This document shows, in pieces, positions 1-9,336 of a DNA stretch of 64,000 nt. Each line of letters begins with the position of its first letter. Position 1 is the first letter of the stretch. This DNA is from CAVXJN01 sp963762165 (GTDB lineage: Bacteria; Pseudomonadota; Gammaproteobacteria; JASBUN01), in assembly GCA_963762165.1 (NCBI GenBank), contig CAVXJN010000003.1, positions 806,001 to 870,000 on the forward strand, written 5' to 3'. The position numbers were made by a program, and so were the translations under genes. The notes under the pieces were generated by a model, which worked only from the letters and a program-made list of their open reading frames with translations, ran no database searches and was not told where the DNA came from.

Positions 1-172
1 GCTCGATCGCCTTTTTCATTTCCGCGCGGTCGTAGCGGTGAAAACTGTCGCCTTCCACCACAACCGGATTGATGCCCTCGCGCCGGAAGATGTGTTCGAA
101 CGCCACCTTGACGGTGGTCGTGCCGGCGCCGGACGACCCGGTGACAGCGATGACCGGATGTTTCTTCGACAT
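1..172 (-). CDS. prk: Phosphoribulokinase, N-terminal part (cut by window edge)
   Basis: Only the first 57 codons are inside the window. The protein opens MSKKHPVIAVTGSSGAGTTT, with a P-loop GSSGAGTT at residues 12-19, followed by VEGDSFHRYDR around residue 39-49. That combination is characteristic of proteobacterial phosphoribulokinase, which phosphorylates ribulose-5-phosphate with ATP to make the RuBisCO substrate. A GAGGAG ribosome-binding site sits about 7 bases before the ATG. The family also includes E. coli PrkB, which does not serve a Calvin cycle, so autotrophy is an inference. The remainder of the gene lies to the left of the window. Confidence 0.85.
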   Translation of the reverse strand, partial: MSKKHPVIAVTGSSGAGTTTVKVAFEHIFRREGINPVVVEGDSFHRYDRAEMKKAIE

Positions 173-495
173 GTCAGCTCCTCGAAAATGATTTGGAAAT
201 TTTTTATCTGCTGCCGGCGTACGCTTGCGCCCGCAGGATGGAATTCAGCGCCCTCGACCCCGCGGCGCACGAAGCGGCCGTTCGGGTGCGGCGGAACGGA
301 CTATTGAACCATTTTTCCACTGGCGGGCTCAAGGCGTGACTCGCAGAGCGGTTTTGTATCCACAGAAAAAAGGCTTATATTCAATGCCATAGCCGGCCAT
401 GTCGGGGCCCGCGTGGGTGCCGCTCAGGGCGTCCGCGCTGCAATCGAGACCTGACCGACCACCCCCGTACAACACATGAGCCGATAATCGATGCA
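173..495. other. Gene-free stretch between prk and MscS remnant
   Basis: About 320 bases upstream of prk (minus strand) and of the MscS remnant (plus strand). Short open frames exist on both strands but none has recognisable protein content. It presumably carries the prk promoter. I see no convincing -35/-10 pair, terminator or repeat in it. Confidence 0.4.
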
Positions 496-957
496 GTGGC
501 GATCGATTCCGTCAATGACGTGGTCGAAATTGGGCTGCTCACCTGGGATATCGAAGCGCTGGTCGCCGTGTTCGCGATCGGGCGTCGGATGGCGAAAATC
601 GTGACTGCCTTGCCGGAGCGGATGACGCGACGGACGAACGGCGAAGACATCTTGCAGCACATTCTGAGTGCCATCGTCTGCACAGTGCTCCTGAGCGCGG
701 TGGTGATCGCCGCGTTGGATCAACTCGGGGTCGGCCCCGCCTCGTTGCTGGCCATACTCGGCGCAGCCGGCCTCGCGGTGGGCTTGGGGATAAAGGATTC
801 GTTGTCCAATTTTGCGTCCGGCGCCATGTCGATCACCTTTCGCCCTTTTCGCGCCGCCGTCCGATGCCGCGGAGGGCCTGGCCCGCGATGCGGGCGGTTC
901 GGCCGGGCGCGGTTTCGGTACAATAGCGCTTTCCGGTCAACGACGAATCCTCCGTGA
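496..957 (+). pseudogene. 3'-truncated MscS-type mechanosensitive channel
   Basis: Residues from the start to about 118 look like the membrane part of a small MscS channel: an N-terminal segment, a second hydrophobic segment (ILSAIVCTVLLSAVVIAAL) and the pore helix TM3 with ILGAAGLAVGLGIKDSLSN followed by FRPFR. In the family this motif is followed by a beta domain and a C-terminal cage. Here the similarity stops right after FRPFR near position 850, and the next 100 bases run straight into rlmKL. The open frame continues meaninglessly to a stop overlapping the rlmKL GTG. I read it as a remnant whose 3' half was deleted. A short real protein without a cytoplasmic domain is less likely. The start codon is uncertain. 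Confidence 0.55.
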
Positions 958-3123
958 GTCAAATCTACCGTCTATTCGCCACCGCGCCGCGGAGCGTTTC
1001 CGATCTGCTGGGTTCCGAAATCCGGGCCTTGGGCGCCACCGTGCGCAAAGAGGAAACCGGGGGTGTCGACTGGGAAGGCACGCTGAGCCAGGCTTACGCT
1101 GCCTGCCTATGGTCGCGCGTGGCCAATCGCATTCTGCTTCCCATCGGCCGGTTTCAAGCCGCCGACAGCGATGCCTTGTATGCCGGGGTCGGCGCCATCG
1201 ATTGGAGGCAGCATCTGGCGCCGGACGGGACCCTGGCCGTGGACGTCAGCTTGCGGCGCAGCCCGATTCAACACAGCCGCTTCGCCGCCCAACGCACCAA
1301 GGACGCGATCGTCGATCAACTGCGGGCGGCAGACGGCAGCCGGCCATCGGTGGAGCTTCTGCGTCCCGATGTCCGCATCAACGTCCATATCGAGCGCGAC
1401 CAGGTTGTCGTCAGCATCGATTTGTCGGGAGAGAGCCTGCATCGGCGCGGCTACCGACTGGCAGGGGCGCAAGCGCCGCTGAAGGAGAATCTGGCCGCGG
1501 CGGTACTGTTGCGCGCCCGCTGGCCGGAACTTGCCGGTCGCGGCGGCGCTCTTTTGGACCCCATGTGCGGCTCCGGTACGCTGCCCATCGAAGCGGCGCT
1601 GATGGCCGCTGACGCGGCGCCGGGTTTGGACCGCGAGTACTTCGGTTTTCTCGGCTGGCGGGGCCACGACGGGCCCGCTTGGCAGCGTCTGCTGGACGAC
1701 GCCCGGGAGCGCCGACAAACGGGGATGGTGCAACTGCCGCAAATCATCGGCTATGACGCCGACCGCGATGCAGTGGCGGCCGCAATCGGCAACGTCGAGC
1801 GCGCCGGGCTGCGCGGGTGTATTCATATCGAACGCCGCAGCCTCGACCGGGTGGAGGCTCCGAACGCCGCTGCCCGGTCTGGTGGTGGCGAACCCACCCT
1901 ACGGTGAGCGACTGGGCGAGCGCGAAACCCTGCAGCCGTTGTACAGGGAGTTGGCCGAATTGTTGAAAACGCGGTTTTCCGGCTGGCGCGCCTCAGTACT
2001 GACCGGCAATCCTGATCTCGCCAAAGGCATGGGCATCCGAGCGCGGCGCTTCAACGTGTTGTTCAACGGTCCGATCGAATGCCGGCTGCTGCATTTCGAT
2101 CTCGAGCCGCGCTGGTACGTGCAACCCGGGCCGCACAGGATTCGCCCCGCAGAACCGTCATCGCTGGGCGCTGGCGCCGACATGCTCGCCAACCGCCTGC
2201 GCAAGAATCTCAAAGAGCTCGGTCGCTGGGCCCGTCGCGCGAACGTGCACTGTTACCGGCTCTACGACGCCGATTTGCCCGAATACGCGCTGGCCGTGGA
2301 TATCTATCAGTCCGATGCGCTCTGGGTCCACGTCCAGGAATACCAGGCGCCGGCAACCGTAGACCCGGCCAAGGCGCGCGTCCGATTGCGAGAAGGTCTG
2401 GCGGTGATTGCACAGGTGCTGGACGTACCCGAGCACCGCCTGGTGTTGAAGGTGCGCAAGCGCCAGAAAGGCGCGGCTCAATATGAAAAGCAGGGTGAAA
2501 GCGGCCAGTTCATCACGGTGCAGGAAAACGGATTGCGATTTTTGGTAAATCTGACCGACTACCTCGATACCGGTCTGTTCCTGGATCATCGCTTGACGCG
2601 GCAATTGATCGGGAAATTGTCAGGGCAGCGCGACGTTCTCAACCTGTTCGCCTACACGGGCAGCGCCAGCGTCTACGCCGCCGCTGGCGGAGCGCGCAGC
2701 ACGACCACCGTGGACATGTCCGCGACCTATCTCGATTGGGCCAGGCGCAACCTGGAACTCAATGGCTTTGGCCAGGATCAGCATGTACTGGTGCAGGCCG
2801 ACTGTGTGGCTTGGCTCGAAAGTGAGGTCCGTACGGGCAAGCGTTTCGGAGTCATATTCCTCGATCCGCCGACGTTTTCGACTTCAAAGCGCATGGAGGA
2901 AAGTTTCGATGTGCAGCGGGATCACGTGCAATTGCTGCGCAACGCAGCGCGGCTTCTGACCGCCGATGGCGTGTTGATATTCTCCAACAACTTCCGAAAG
3001 TTTCGCCTCGACCGGGAATCGCTCGCCGAGTTGAACATCGAAGATATATCGGCGGCGACCCTGCCGCGGGATTTTGCCCGCAATCCCCGTATCCATAATT
3101 GTTGGCGCATCACAAAGCGTTAA
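954..3123 (+). CDS. rlmL: 23S rRNA (guanine) methyltransferase RlmKL, one frameshift
   Basis: Bifunctional enzyme that methylates G2445 (N2) and G2069 (N7) of 23S rRNA. The N-terminal half has a THUMP-type region and the RlmL methyltransferase motifs DPMCGSGT and VANPPYGER. The C-terminal half has the RlmK fold with NLFAYTGSASVYAAAGG and FLDPPTFSTSK. The product of about 722 residues matches the family's usual length of about 700. The reading frame breaks near 1861-1872: the protein continues in the next frame at LPGLVVANPPYG, consistent with one extra base. The start is a GTG. The gene converges on the MscS gene and their stop codons overlap by 4 bases. Confidence 0.9.
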
Positions 3124-4070
3124 TCGGCCTTTGCTTTCGGGTCCCGCGCTTCGTTGCCGTCACCCTGGTCCGGCTTTTCATTCAGAAGCCGTGCGAGAAA
3201 CGGCTGGCTGGCCTCGCCGAAATAGATCGATCGATGGGGGAACGGAATCTCCACGCCCTGTTCGTCGAAAGCGGCTTTGATCCGGCGCTGGAACTCGCGG
3301 CCCACTTCCCACTGTTTGATGGGTTTGGTTTTCAGCCGTCCTTTGATTATCACGGCGGAATCGCCGAATTGATCCAAGCCGAAAATTTCCGCGTCATCGA
3401 TCATCAACGCGCCGAAATGTTCGTCCTCGCGCAAGTGTTGCGCCACTTCCTTGATGATACCGCTCACCCGATCCACGTCTTCTTTGTATGCGACACCGAG
3501 ATTGAACACATACGCCGACCATTCCTTGGTCATATTCGACATGGTCGTCACAGTCCCGTTGGGAAATACATGCACGGTGCCGGCAAGATCGCGCAACACG
3601 ATGGTGCGGAAATTGATCGCTTCCACCAATCCGCCGGTGCCGTTGATGACCGCGACATCGCCCACGCGCACCTGATTTTCGAGAATCATGAAGAATCCGG
3701 AAATGACGTCCCGAACCAGGTTCTGGGCGCCGAAGCCGATGGCCAGACCGACGACTCCGGCGCTGGCGAGGATAGGGCCGATATCGAGACCGAACTCCCG
3801 CAGGATAATGAGCAGTACGATTACCCAGAGTATGATGATGACGCCCTGGCGCAGTAATCGCACCAACGTTTCCGCGCGCTTGGCCGACTCGGTCGGGACT
3901 TCTCCGGATTCCTTGCCGCGTTGGAGCAGGCGGTTCTCGAGTCGTTTCAGCAATGCTTTGACGATCAGCAACGCAATCCAGAACAACACCAGGATCAGCA
4001 GCACCCGCAAGGCGCTGAACATGAGTTGCTCCCAATCAATGCGTTCAATGATTTTCGCTAGGACATCCAC
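3120..4070 (-). CDS. MscS-family mechanosensitive ion channel
   Basis: A 316-residue inner-membrane channel protein that should open under membrane tension and release osmolytes. Hydrophobic segments lie around residues 17-40 and 70-92. They are followed by the pore helix region with ASAGVVGLAIGFGAQNLVRD and then GFFMILENQVRVGDV, the start of the beta domain. The C-terminal cage region is present, so unlike the remnant at 496 this copy is complete. The GTG start is preceded by GGAG at good spacing. The tail is charged and of low complexity. Which MscS subfamily it belongs to was not resolved. Confidence 0.88.
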   Translation of the reverse strand: MDVLAKIIERIDWEQLMFSALRVLLILVLFWIALLIVKALLKRLENRLLQRGKESGEVPTESAKRAETLVRLLRQGVIIILWVIVLLIILREFGLDIGPILASAGVVGLAIGFGAQNLVRDVISGFFMILENQVRVGDVAVINGTGGLVEAINFRTIVLRDLAGTVHVFPNGTVTTMSNMTKEWSAYVFNLGVAYKEDVDRVSGIIKEVAQHLREDEHFGALMIDDAEIFGLDQFGDSAVIIKGRLKTKPIKQWEVGREFQRRIKAAFDEQGVEIPFPHRSIYFGEASQPFLARLLNEKPDQGDGNEARDPKAKAD

Positions 4071-4181
4071 GTCAGGCTCCGATCTCGGTGAAAGTTATCA
4101 GGGTAGTATAAGGGCGGCTGCCGCTAAGGCGCCTGCGTCATAGGCCACGCCGGATCGATGGCAGCGGGTCAACCCCGGCCA

Positions 4182-4868
4182 TCAGTCGATGCGCTGGAAG
4201 ATCAGATCCCAAACTTCATGTCCCAACCGCAGACCGCGGCGCTCGTATTTGGTGACGGGCCGGTCCCCGCGCAGGGCGAACGAGCCGTCGGCTGCCTGGT
4301 TCCGCAAGTCGTCGCATTCGGTCAGCACCTGCAACATGTGTTGCGAGTAGGGCTGCCAGTCAGTCGCCAAATGAAAAAAGCCGCCGGGCTTGAGCTTCGA
4401 CGCGACGAGGGACACGAACGGCGCCTGCACGATGCGCCGTTTGTGGTGACGGGTCTTGTGCCACGGGTCGGGGAAGAACAGATAAATGCCATCCAGCGCG
4501 GCGTCCCCGACATGCTCGCTCAGCACCTGCACCGCATCCTGGCAGCTTACACGTATGTTGTGAAGTTGGCGGTCAGCCACTTGCTGCAATACCGAACCGA
4601 CCCCGGGGCGGTGTACTTCGATACCGACAAAATCATGTTCAGGGCGACCGGCGGCCATTTCCAGCAGCGCCACCCCCGAGCCAAAACCGATTTCCAGAAA
4701 CCGTGGCGCGTGCCTGCCGAAGCGCTGGTCCAGATCCCATGGTCCCGGCTCCTGGTCCAATCCGTATTCGGGCATCAGGTTCACCAATGCACGGCGCTGG
4801 GCGTCGGTCATCCTGCCTTCGCGGCGGACAAAACTGCGGATGGGCCGCTGCGGCGTTTCGGGCGACAT
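4182..4868 (-). CDS. trmB: tRNA (guanine-N7-)-methyltransferase TrmB
   Basis: Uses S-adenosylmethionine to form m7G46 in the variable loop of tRNAs. The SAM-binding motif LEIGFGSG, the conserved FFPDPWHKTRHHKRR and the late GGFFHLATD all match TrmB. I start at MSPETPQRPIRS (228 residues). A longer in-frame start at 4904 would fall inside a strong hairpin and adds an unlikely Arg-rich leader. The gene follows thiG on the same strand after a short gap filled by that hairpin. Confidence 0.93.
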   Translation of the reverse strand: MSPETPQRPIRSFVRREGRMTDAQRRALVNLMPEYGLDQEPGPWDLDQRFGRHAPRFLEIGFGSGVALLEMAAGRPEHDFVGIEVHRPGVGSVLQQVADRQLHNIRVSCQDAVQVLSEHVGDAALDGIYLFFPDPWHKTRHHKRRIVQAPFVSLVASKLKPGGFFHLATDWQPYSQHMLQVLTECDDLRNQAADGSFALRGDRPVTKYERRGLRLGHEVWDLIFQRID

Positions 4869-4884
4869 GATGGCCTGTCGGCGG

Positions 4885-4925
4885 CGCGGCCACGGTAACA
4901 GCAACTCGCTGTTACCGTGGCCGCG
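4885..4925. repeat. Perfect 18-bp inverted repeat with 5-base loop
   Basis: Positions 4885-4902 and 4908-4925 are exact reverse complements, separated by AACTC. It lies between the thiG stop and the trmB start. Neither side has a T-run, so it is not a standard intrinsic terminator. It could be an mRNA-stabilising or processing hairpin, or a protein-binding palindrome. Confidence 0.85.
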
Positions 4926-4936
4926 TGCCGGTTCTT

Positions 4937-5749
4937 TTAGAAGAATGTGCCGTCGATGGGTGAGGAGGCCGATGCGAAGCGCTTGCGCGGAATGCGCCCG
5001 GCGAGATACGCCTCCCGCCCCGCCTCGATGGCTTTTTTCATCGCCGATGCCATCAGTACGGGATCCTTGGCGCCGGCGATGGCAGTGTTCATCAACACGC
5101 CGTCGCAGCCGAGTTCCATGGCCAGGGCGGCGTCGGATGCGGTACCGACTCCGGCGTCCACCAGGATGGGCACCGTGGCGTTTTCGACGATTGTGAGAAT
5201 ATTGTACGGATTGCGAATGCCGAGTCCCGAGCCGATGGGCGCCGCCAGCGGCATTACCGCGACACAGCCCATATCTTCGAAGCGCTTGGCGATGATCGGG
5301 TCGTCATTGGTGTAGACCATGACTTTGAAACCGTCGGCGATCAAGGTTTCGGCCGCCTGCAGCGTCTGCAGTATGTCGGGGAACAGCGTTTTTTCGTCGC
5401 CGAGCACTTCCAGTTTCACCAAGTCATGGCCGTCGAGCAGTTCCCGGGCGAGGCGGCAGGTGCGCACGGCATCTTCAGCGCTATAGCAGCCCGCCGTATT
5501 GGGCAGAATGGTGTACCGGTTTGGCGGCACGACTTCGAGCAAATTGGGCTCGCCGGCGTTCTGGCCGATGTTGGTACGGCGGATGGCGACGGTGATGATT
5601 TCCGCGCCGCTCGCTTCCGTCGCAAGCCGGGTCTGTTCCAGATCCTTGTACTTGCCGCTGCCGACCAGCAGACGCGAATGATAGGCGACCCCGGCGATGA
5701 TCAACGGATCGGCGCTGGCTTGGAGTTCGGGTTGCATGATGGTGGACAT
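4937..5749 (-). CDS. thiG: Thiazole synthase ThiG
   Basis: Forms the thiazole phosphate of thiamine from deoxyxylulose-5-phosphate, dehydroglycine and the sulfur carried by ThiS thiocarboxylate. The 270-residue product has the conserved LVKLEVLGD region with the Schiff-base lysine, PNTAGCYSAEDAVR, and the phosphate-binding PILVDAGVGTASDAA near the C-terminus. It follows thiS by 42 bases on the same strand, so the two are probably cotranscribed. The ATG is preceded by a GAGAG-type ribosome-binding site. Confidence 0.95.
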   Translation of the reverse strand: MSTIMQPELQASADPLIIAGVAYHSRLLVGSGKYKDLEQTRLATEASGAEIITVAIRRTNIGQNAGEPNLLEVVPPNRYTILPNTAGCYSAEDAVRTCRLARELLDGHDLVKLEVLGDEKTLFPDILQTLQAAETLIADGFKVMVYTNDDPIIAKRFEDMGCVAVMPLAAPIGSGLGIRNPYNILTIVENATVPILVDAGVGTASDAALAMELGCDGVLMNTAIAGAKDPVLMASAMKKAIEAGREAYLAGRIPRKRFASASSPIDGTFF

Positions 5750-5791
5750 GGCGGCTCTCCGAGAGCAAAGGGCTAAGGGCGTTGCGGCTGT

Positions 5792-5992
5792 TCAACCGCC
5801 GCCGATGGCGCGTACGATTTCGACCCGGTCGCCGTGTTGCAGCAAATGGGCGTCGTAGGTGCTGCGCGGCACGATTTCCAGATTAACTTCGACCGCCACA
5901 CGCTGGCCAGAAAGATCGAGCAAGTGCAGCAGGGCCGCCGTGCTGGTGCGCTCGGGTACCTCACGTTCCTCGCCGTTGACGGTAATGCGCAT
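5792..5992 (-). CDS. thiS: Sulfur carrier protein ThiS
   Basis: A 66-residue ubiquitin-like protein starting MRITVNGEER and ending AIGGG. The C-terminal Gly-Gly is adenylylated and thiocarboxylated to deliver sulfur to ThiG. The reading frame is open further upstream to 6049, but the beta-grasp fold starts at MRITVNG, so I use that ATG. The end carries three glycines where two are the usual minimum. It is immediately upstream of thiG and divergent from the acyl-CoA synthetase gene. Confidence 0.92.
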   Translation of the reverse strand: MRITVNGEEREVPERTSTAALLHLLDLSGQRVAVEVNLEIVPRSTYDAHLLQHGDRVEIVRAIGGG

Positions 5993-6074
5993 TGCTGGTA
6001 TTCCGTGGTCGAGCCCGTAGTCAGAGGCCATTTTACAACAACTATGCACCGTTTTTCGCCGGTAGGATCAGCAC

Positions 6075-7889
6075 ATGCATTCAGGTACCGAGGACGTAAT
6101 CACTGCGGACGCGGCGGTGACCCTCGACGGATTGTTCCGCCAGCGGCTGCATCGTTCGCCGGATCGGGCCGCTTATCGCAGCTATGACAAGGAAGCCAAA
6201 CAATGGCGGGATGTCACCTGGGCGCAGACCGCCGCCGAGGTCGCACGCTGGCAGGAGTCCCTTGCCAAAGAAGGGTTGGCGCCCGGCGACCGGGTCGCCC
6301 TCAGCGTCCGCAACTGCTGGGAATGGGTGCTGTTCGAGCAGGCCGCGCTGGGGTTGGGCCTGGTCGTGGTACCACTGTACACGGATGACCGCCCCGACAA
6401 CGTCGCCTACATTCTGCGCGACGCTGCAGTCAAAGTACTCATGGTCGGTGACGCAGGCCTTTGGCGCCGGCTGGCGCCGGCGATGCAAGGTATCGAGCAG
6501 CTGCGGCGGGTTCTGATTCTGGATTGCGAGCGGCGCCCGGCACCGAGCCCGGCAGACGAGCGGGTCATCTGTGTGCGCGAGTGGCTTGCCAGCGGCGAAT
6601 ATGCCCTGCGTGAGCGCCACGGTCCGGCCGACGACCTGGCGACGATCGTCTATACCAGCGGCACCACCGGACGTCCGAAGGGCGTCATGCTGTCCCATCA
6701 CAACATTCTGGCGATCGCCCACAGCGCGCTGGCCAGCTACGACGTCTACCTGGAAGACGTGTTGCTCTCGTTCTTGCCTTTGTCCCATTCCTACGAACGC
6801 ACCGTCGGCTATTACCTGCCGATGATGGCCGGCGCGACCGTCGCCTATGCCCGCTCCATACAACAACTTTCCGATGACCTGCGCCAGGTTCGTCCGACCA
6901 TGCTGATCGCGGTGCCGCGGATATTCGAGCGCATCTATTCCCGCATCCAGGAACAACTGGCAAAGAAGTCGCCGCTGGCCCGGTCCTTGTTTCGCACCAC
7001 AGTGGCCGTGGGCTGGAAGCGCTTTCAGATGCAACAGGGTCGTCGTATGGCGGGCCCCTCGTTGGCCATGTGGCCACTGCTCGATCGCATGGTGGCTCGG
7101 AAGATACGGGAGCGCCTGGGTGGCCGCACGCGGCTGATCGTCAGCGGCGGGGCGCCGCTGCCGGCACAGGTGTCGCGCACGTTCATCGGCCTCGGCCTGC
7201 CGATCGTGCAGGGTTACGGCATGACCGAGACCAGCCCTGTGGTCAGCGGCAATCTACTGCACGACAACGATCCCGCCAGTGTCGGCAGACCGTTGCGCAG
7301 CGTGGAGGTGCGCATCGGCGCCAACGACGAACTGCTGGTGCGCGGGCCGGGGGTCATGCTCGGGTATTGGAACAATCACGCCGCCACCGCCCACACCATC
7401 GACAGCGACGGTTGGCTGCACACCGGCGATCGCGCCCGGATCGACGATGGCCGGATCTATATCATCGGCCGCATCAAAGACATCCTGGTGTTGTCCAACG
7501 GCGAAAAGGTTCCGCCCGGCGACATCGAGGCGGCAATCTGCAGCGACCCGCTGTTCGAGCAGGTCATGGTGGTTGGAGAAGGCAAGTCCTACTTGGGCGC
7601 GCTGCTGGTGCTCAATCCGGATCTGTGGATCGAGTTCTGCGAACATCCGGCGCTGGACCCGTTCGCGCCGGCGAGCCTGGCCGACGATCGCGTGCACCGC
7701 AAACTGTTGTTACGGATCCGCGATCTCATGCACGACTTTCCCGGCTATGCCAAGGTCCGGCGCGTGCGTGTCAGTCTGGACCCCTGGAGCGTCGAAGACG
7801 GCCTGTTGACGCCTACTTTGAAAGTCCGTCGCAACGCGGTCGCGGAGCGCTTCAGCCAACAAATCGAAGCGCTCTACGCCGACGACTGA
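6075..7889 (+). CDS. Long-chain acyl-CoA synthetase (AMP-forming)
   Basis: A 604-residue ANL-superfamily enzyme. It contains the phosphate loop IVYTSGTTGRPKGVM (about residue 194-208), the GYGMTETSP adenine/acyl motif, the hinge region DGWLHTGDRA followed by GRIKD, and the C-terminal catalytic lysine within LTPTLKVRR. The overall layout, with the LPLSHSYER block, resembles FadD15-type long-chain fatty acyl-CoA ligases, which activate fatty acids for phospholipid synthesis or breakdown. The exact acyl chain preference cannot be read from sequence. It is divergent from thiS with an 82-base gap and convergent with the L,D-transpeptidase gene. Confidence 0.88.
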   Translation: MHSGTEDVITADAAVTLDGLFRQRLHRSPDRAAYRSYDKEAKQWRDVTWAQTAAEVARWQESLAKEGLAPGDRVALSVRNCWEWVLFEQAALGLGLVVVPLYTDDRPDNVAYILRDAAVKVLMVGDAGLWRRLAPAMQGIEQLRRVLILDCERRPAPSPADERVICVREWLASGEYALRERHGPADDLATIVYTSGTTGRPKGVMLSHHNILAIAHSALASYDVYLEDVLLSFLPLSHSYERTVGYYLPMMAGATVAYARSIQQLSDDLRQVRPTMLIAVPRIFERIYSRIQEQLAKKSPLARSLFRTTVAVGWKRFQMQQGRRMAGPSLAMWPLLDRMVARKIRERLGGRTRLIVSGGAPLPAQVSRTFIGLGLPIVQGYGMTETSPVVSGNLLHDNDPASVGRPLRSVEVRIGANDELLVRGPGVMLGYWNNHAATAHTIDSDGWLHTGDRARIDDGRIYIIGRIKDILVLSNGEKVPPGDIEAAICSDPLFEQVMVVGEGKSYLGALLVLNPDLWIEFCEHPALDPFAPASLADDRVHRKLLLRIRDLMHDFPGYAKVRRVRVSLDPWSVEDGLLTPTLKVRRNAVAERFSQQIEALYADD

Positions 7890-7893
7890 GGTA

Positions 7894-8529
7894 TCAACGC
7901 CGAATTTCGACCAAGGCGCCATCCGGTACCTGTTGAAATAGATCGATGACGTCGCGGTTGCGCATACGAATGCAACCGTGGGATGCCGGACGTCCGATCC
8001 GTCCTTCTTCGGCGGTACCGTGTATATAGATGTAGCGGTGGAAGGAATCGACTCCGGGGCCCTGGTTGACGCCGGGCTCCAGCCCTTTCAGCCATAAAAT
8101 CCGCGAGGTCACGTAATCGCCGTCAGCGGCGCGATCATCCTTGAGAATGGTCACCGTCCGCCCGGTATCGCGGCGGGCGCGGAACAAGGTACCCAGCGGT
8201 GCGCCGGCGCCGATCTTGCGCGCGACCCGGTGCACTCCCAGAGGGGTCTGCTGGCTGTTGAGGCGGTTGCCGATGCCGAACTGGGACGTCGAGATCGGCC
8301 AACTACCGAGCTGTTGGTCGCCCCGATACAGGCTCAACATCTGCGACGAGACATCGACGATCACCACCACACCGCCCGGAGACGGGCCGAAGCGCTGCTC
8401 CAGATCCGCCAAATGAGCCGGGGTTGCGGAAGCATTGTCAGTGGTTGCGGACATGGCAGGCTGTGTGGCGATGCTCGATACTGGCGTCCACAGCAACGCC
8501 AGTAGCATGACAGCTAAAAATCGTGACAC
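7894..8529 (-). CDS. L,D-transpeptidase, YkuD family
   Basis: Periplasmic enzyme that makes 3-3 peptidoglycan crosslinks or anchors proteins to peptidoglycan. The active-site block IHGTAEEGRIGRP followed by SHGCIRM supplies the catalytic His and Cys. A hydrophobic signal segment (FLAVMLLALLW) precedes the catalytic domain. I choose the GTG at 8529, which gives an Arg before the hydrophobic stretch. The frame stays open to 8592, but there it overlaps the probable promoter of the tRNA-Gly gene on the other strand. The stop is 4 bases from the convergent acyl-CoA synthetase stop. Confidence 0.85.
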   Translation of the reverse strand: MSRFLAVMLLALLWTPVSSIATQPAMSATTDNASATPAHLADLEQRFGPSPGGVVVIVDVSSQMLSLYRGDQQLGSWPISTSQFGIGNRLNSQQTPLGVHRVARKIGAGAPLGTLFRARRDTGRTVTILKDDRAADGDYVTSRILWLKGLEPGVNQGPGVDSFHRYIYIHGTAEEGRIGRPASHGCIRMRNRDVIDLFQQVPDGALVEIRR

Positions 8530-8537
8530 GGGGATAG

Positions 8538-8567
8538 TTGCCGGAATCTGAAACGTGCCCCTACAAT
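8538..8567 (+). promoter_or_regulatory. Probable sigma-70 promoter of tRNA-Gly
   Basis: TTGCCG at 8538-8543 and TACAAT at 8562-8567 with an 18-base spacer. Initiation would be expected near 8574, about 44 bases upstream of the mature tRNA 5' end. Confidence 0.5.
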
Positions 8568-8617
8568 AGGCGAGCAGCATGGGTCGATGCAACGCGTGCT
8601 GTTGTCGGGTCTTTCCC

Positions 8618-8691
8618 GCGGGTGTAGTTCAATGGCAGAACGGCAGCTTCCCAAGCTGCACACGAGGGTTCGATTCCCTTCACCCGCTCCA
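8618..8691 (+). tRNA. tRNA-Gly (anticodon CCC)
   Basis: A 74-base cloverleaf with acceptor stem GCGGGTG / CACCCGC, anticodon stem GCAGC / GCTGC around loop TTCCCAA, T-arm GAGGG-TTCGATT-CCCTT and an encoded CCA end. The loop places CCC at positions 34-36, so it reads GGG glycine codons. A strong terminator hairpin follows. Confidence 0.97.
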
Positions 8692-8700
8692 AATGAAATA

Positions 8701-8727
8701 AAAAGGCCGCCCGCGGGCGGCCTTTTG
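8701..8727 (+). terminator. Rho-independent terminator after tRNA-Gly
   Basis: AAAAGGCCGCC and GGCGGCCTTTT form an 11-bp stem with a CGCG loop directly after the tRNA. The symmetric A and T tracts would let it work in both directions. Confidence 0.85.
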
Positions 8728-8757
8728 CTTTGCGCGGCTTGGTGCGCGATGCGCAGC

Positions 8758-9093
8758 CTATTCTCCGTGGCCGGTGGCGATGGCCGAACGTACTGCTTCG
8801 GCCTCGGTGGCCAGGGTGTCGATATTGACGCCCATGCCGAGGGCGACTTCCTTCACCCCCAGGATGATCAGCACCGACTCGGCGACTTCCGGCGTTACCG
8901 CCATCGCTTTGTCGGAGGCCGTGCCCAGGAACACCGCTCCCAGTTTGGTCATCTCGGCGACGCTGTCAGCGGCCACGCCGGGCAGTTGGTCGGCAACAGT
9001 TCCTGCAGCAGCGCCAGGTTCTGACCCGGGGAGTCCAGCCGCACCGCGCTCAGAAAGGTGTCGCGGTTTTCGTCAAGTCGTTGGCGGGAACCG
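8758..9093 (-). CDS. Frameshifted ORF of unknown function
   Basis: The last 72 codons form a coherent, protein-like sequence (VAEMTKLGAVFLGTASDK, then AESVLIILGVKEVALGMG) ending TGHGE. Just upstream, in a different frame, the sequence reads LDENRDTFLSAVRLDSPG and NLALLQELLP. Joining the frames near 8975-8985 gives a plausible protein of at least 110 residues. No start codon with a ribosome-binding site could be assigned. I do not recognise the family. It could be a real small protein broken by an indel, or a decayed gene fragment. Confidence 0.4.
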
Positions 9094-9336
9094 CGTACCG
9101 ATCTTCCTCGGGGACCGGCAGTGCAGGCGCTGCATGCCGCGCCACCGACAACCGCGGGACCCCGACGGGGCCGGCGCGCTGTCTGCCGTGCACGGGAGTT
9201 TGGCCGCGTGGCGCGCACAGCGCGCCCTAGAGAGGGGCGGTAGGAAAGCGAAAGCCAATAGGGCGGGGGATTTGCCCGCCGTGGGTGCGGGGGCCGGCCG
9301 TGCGCCCGCCACCCGGAGGCGGCGGGCGCTGACCGG

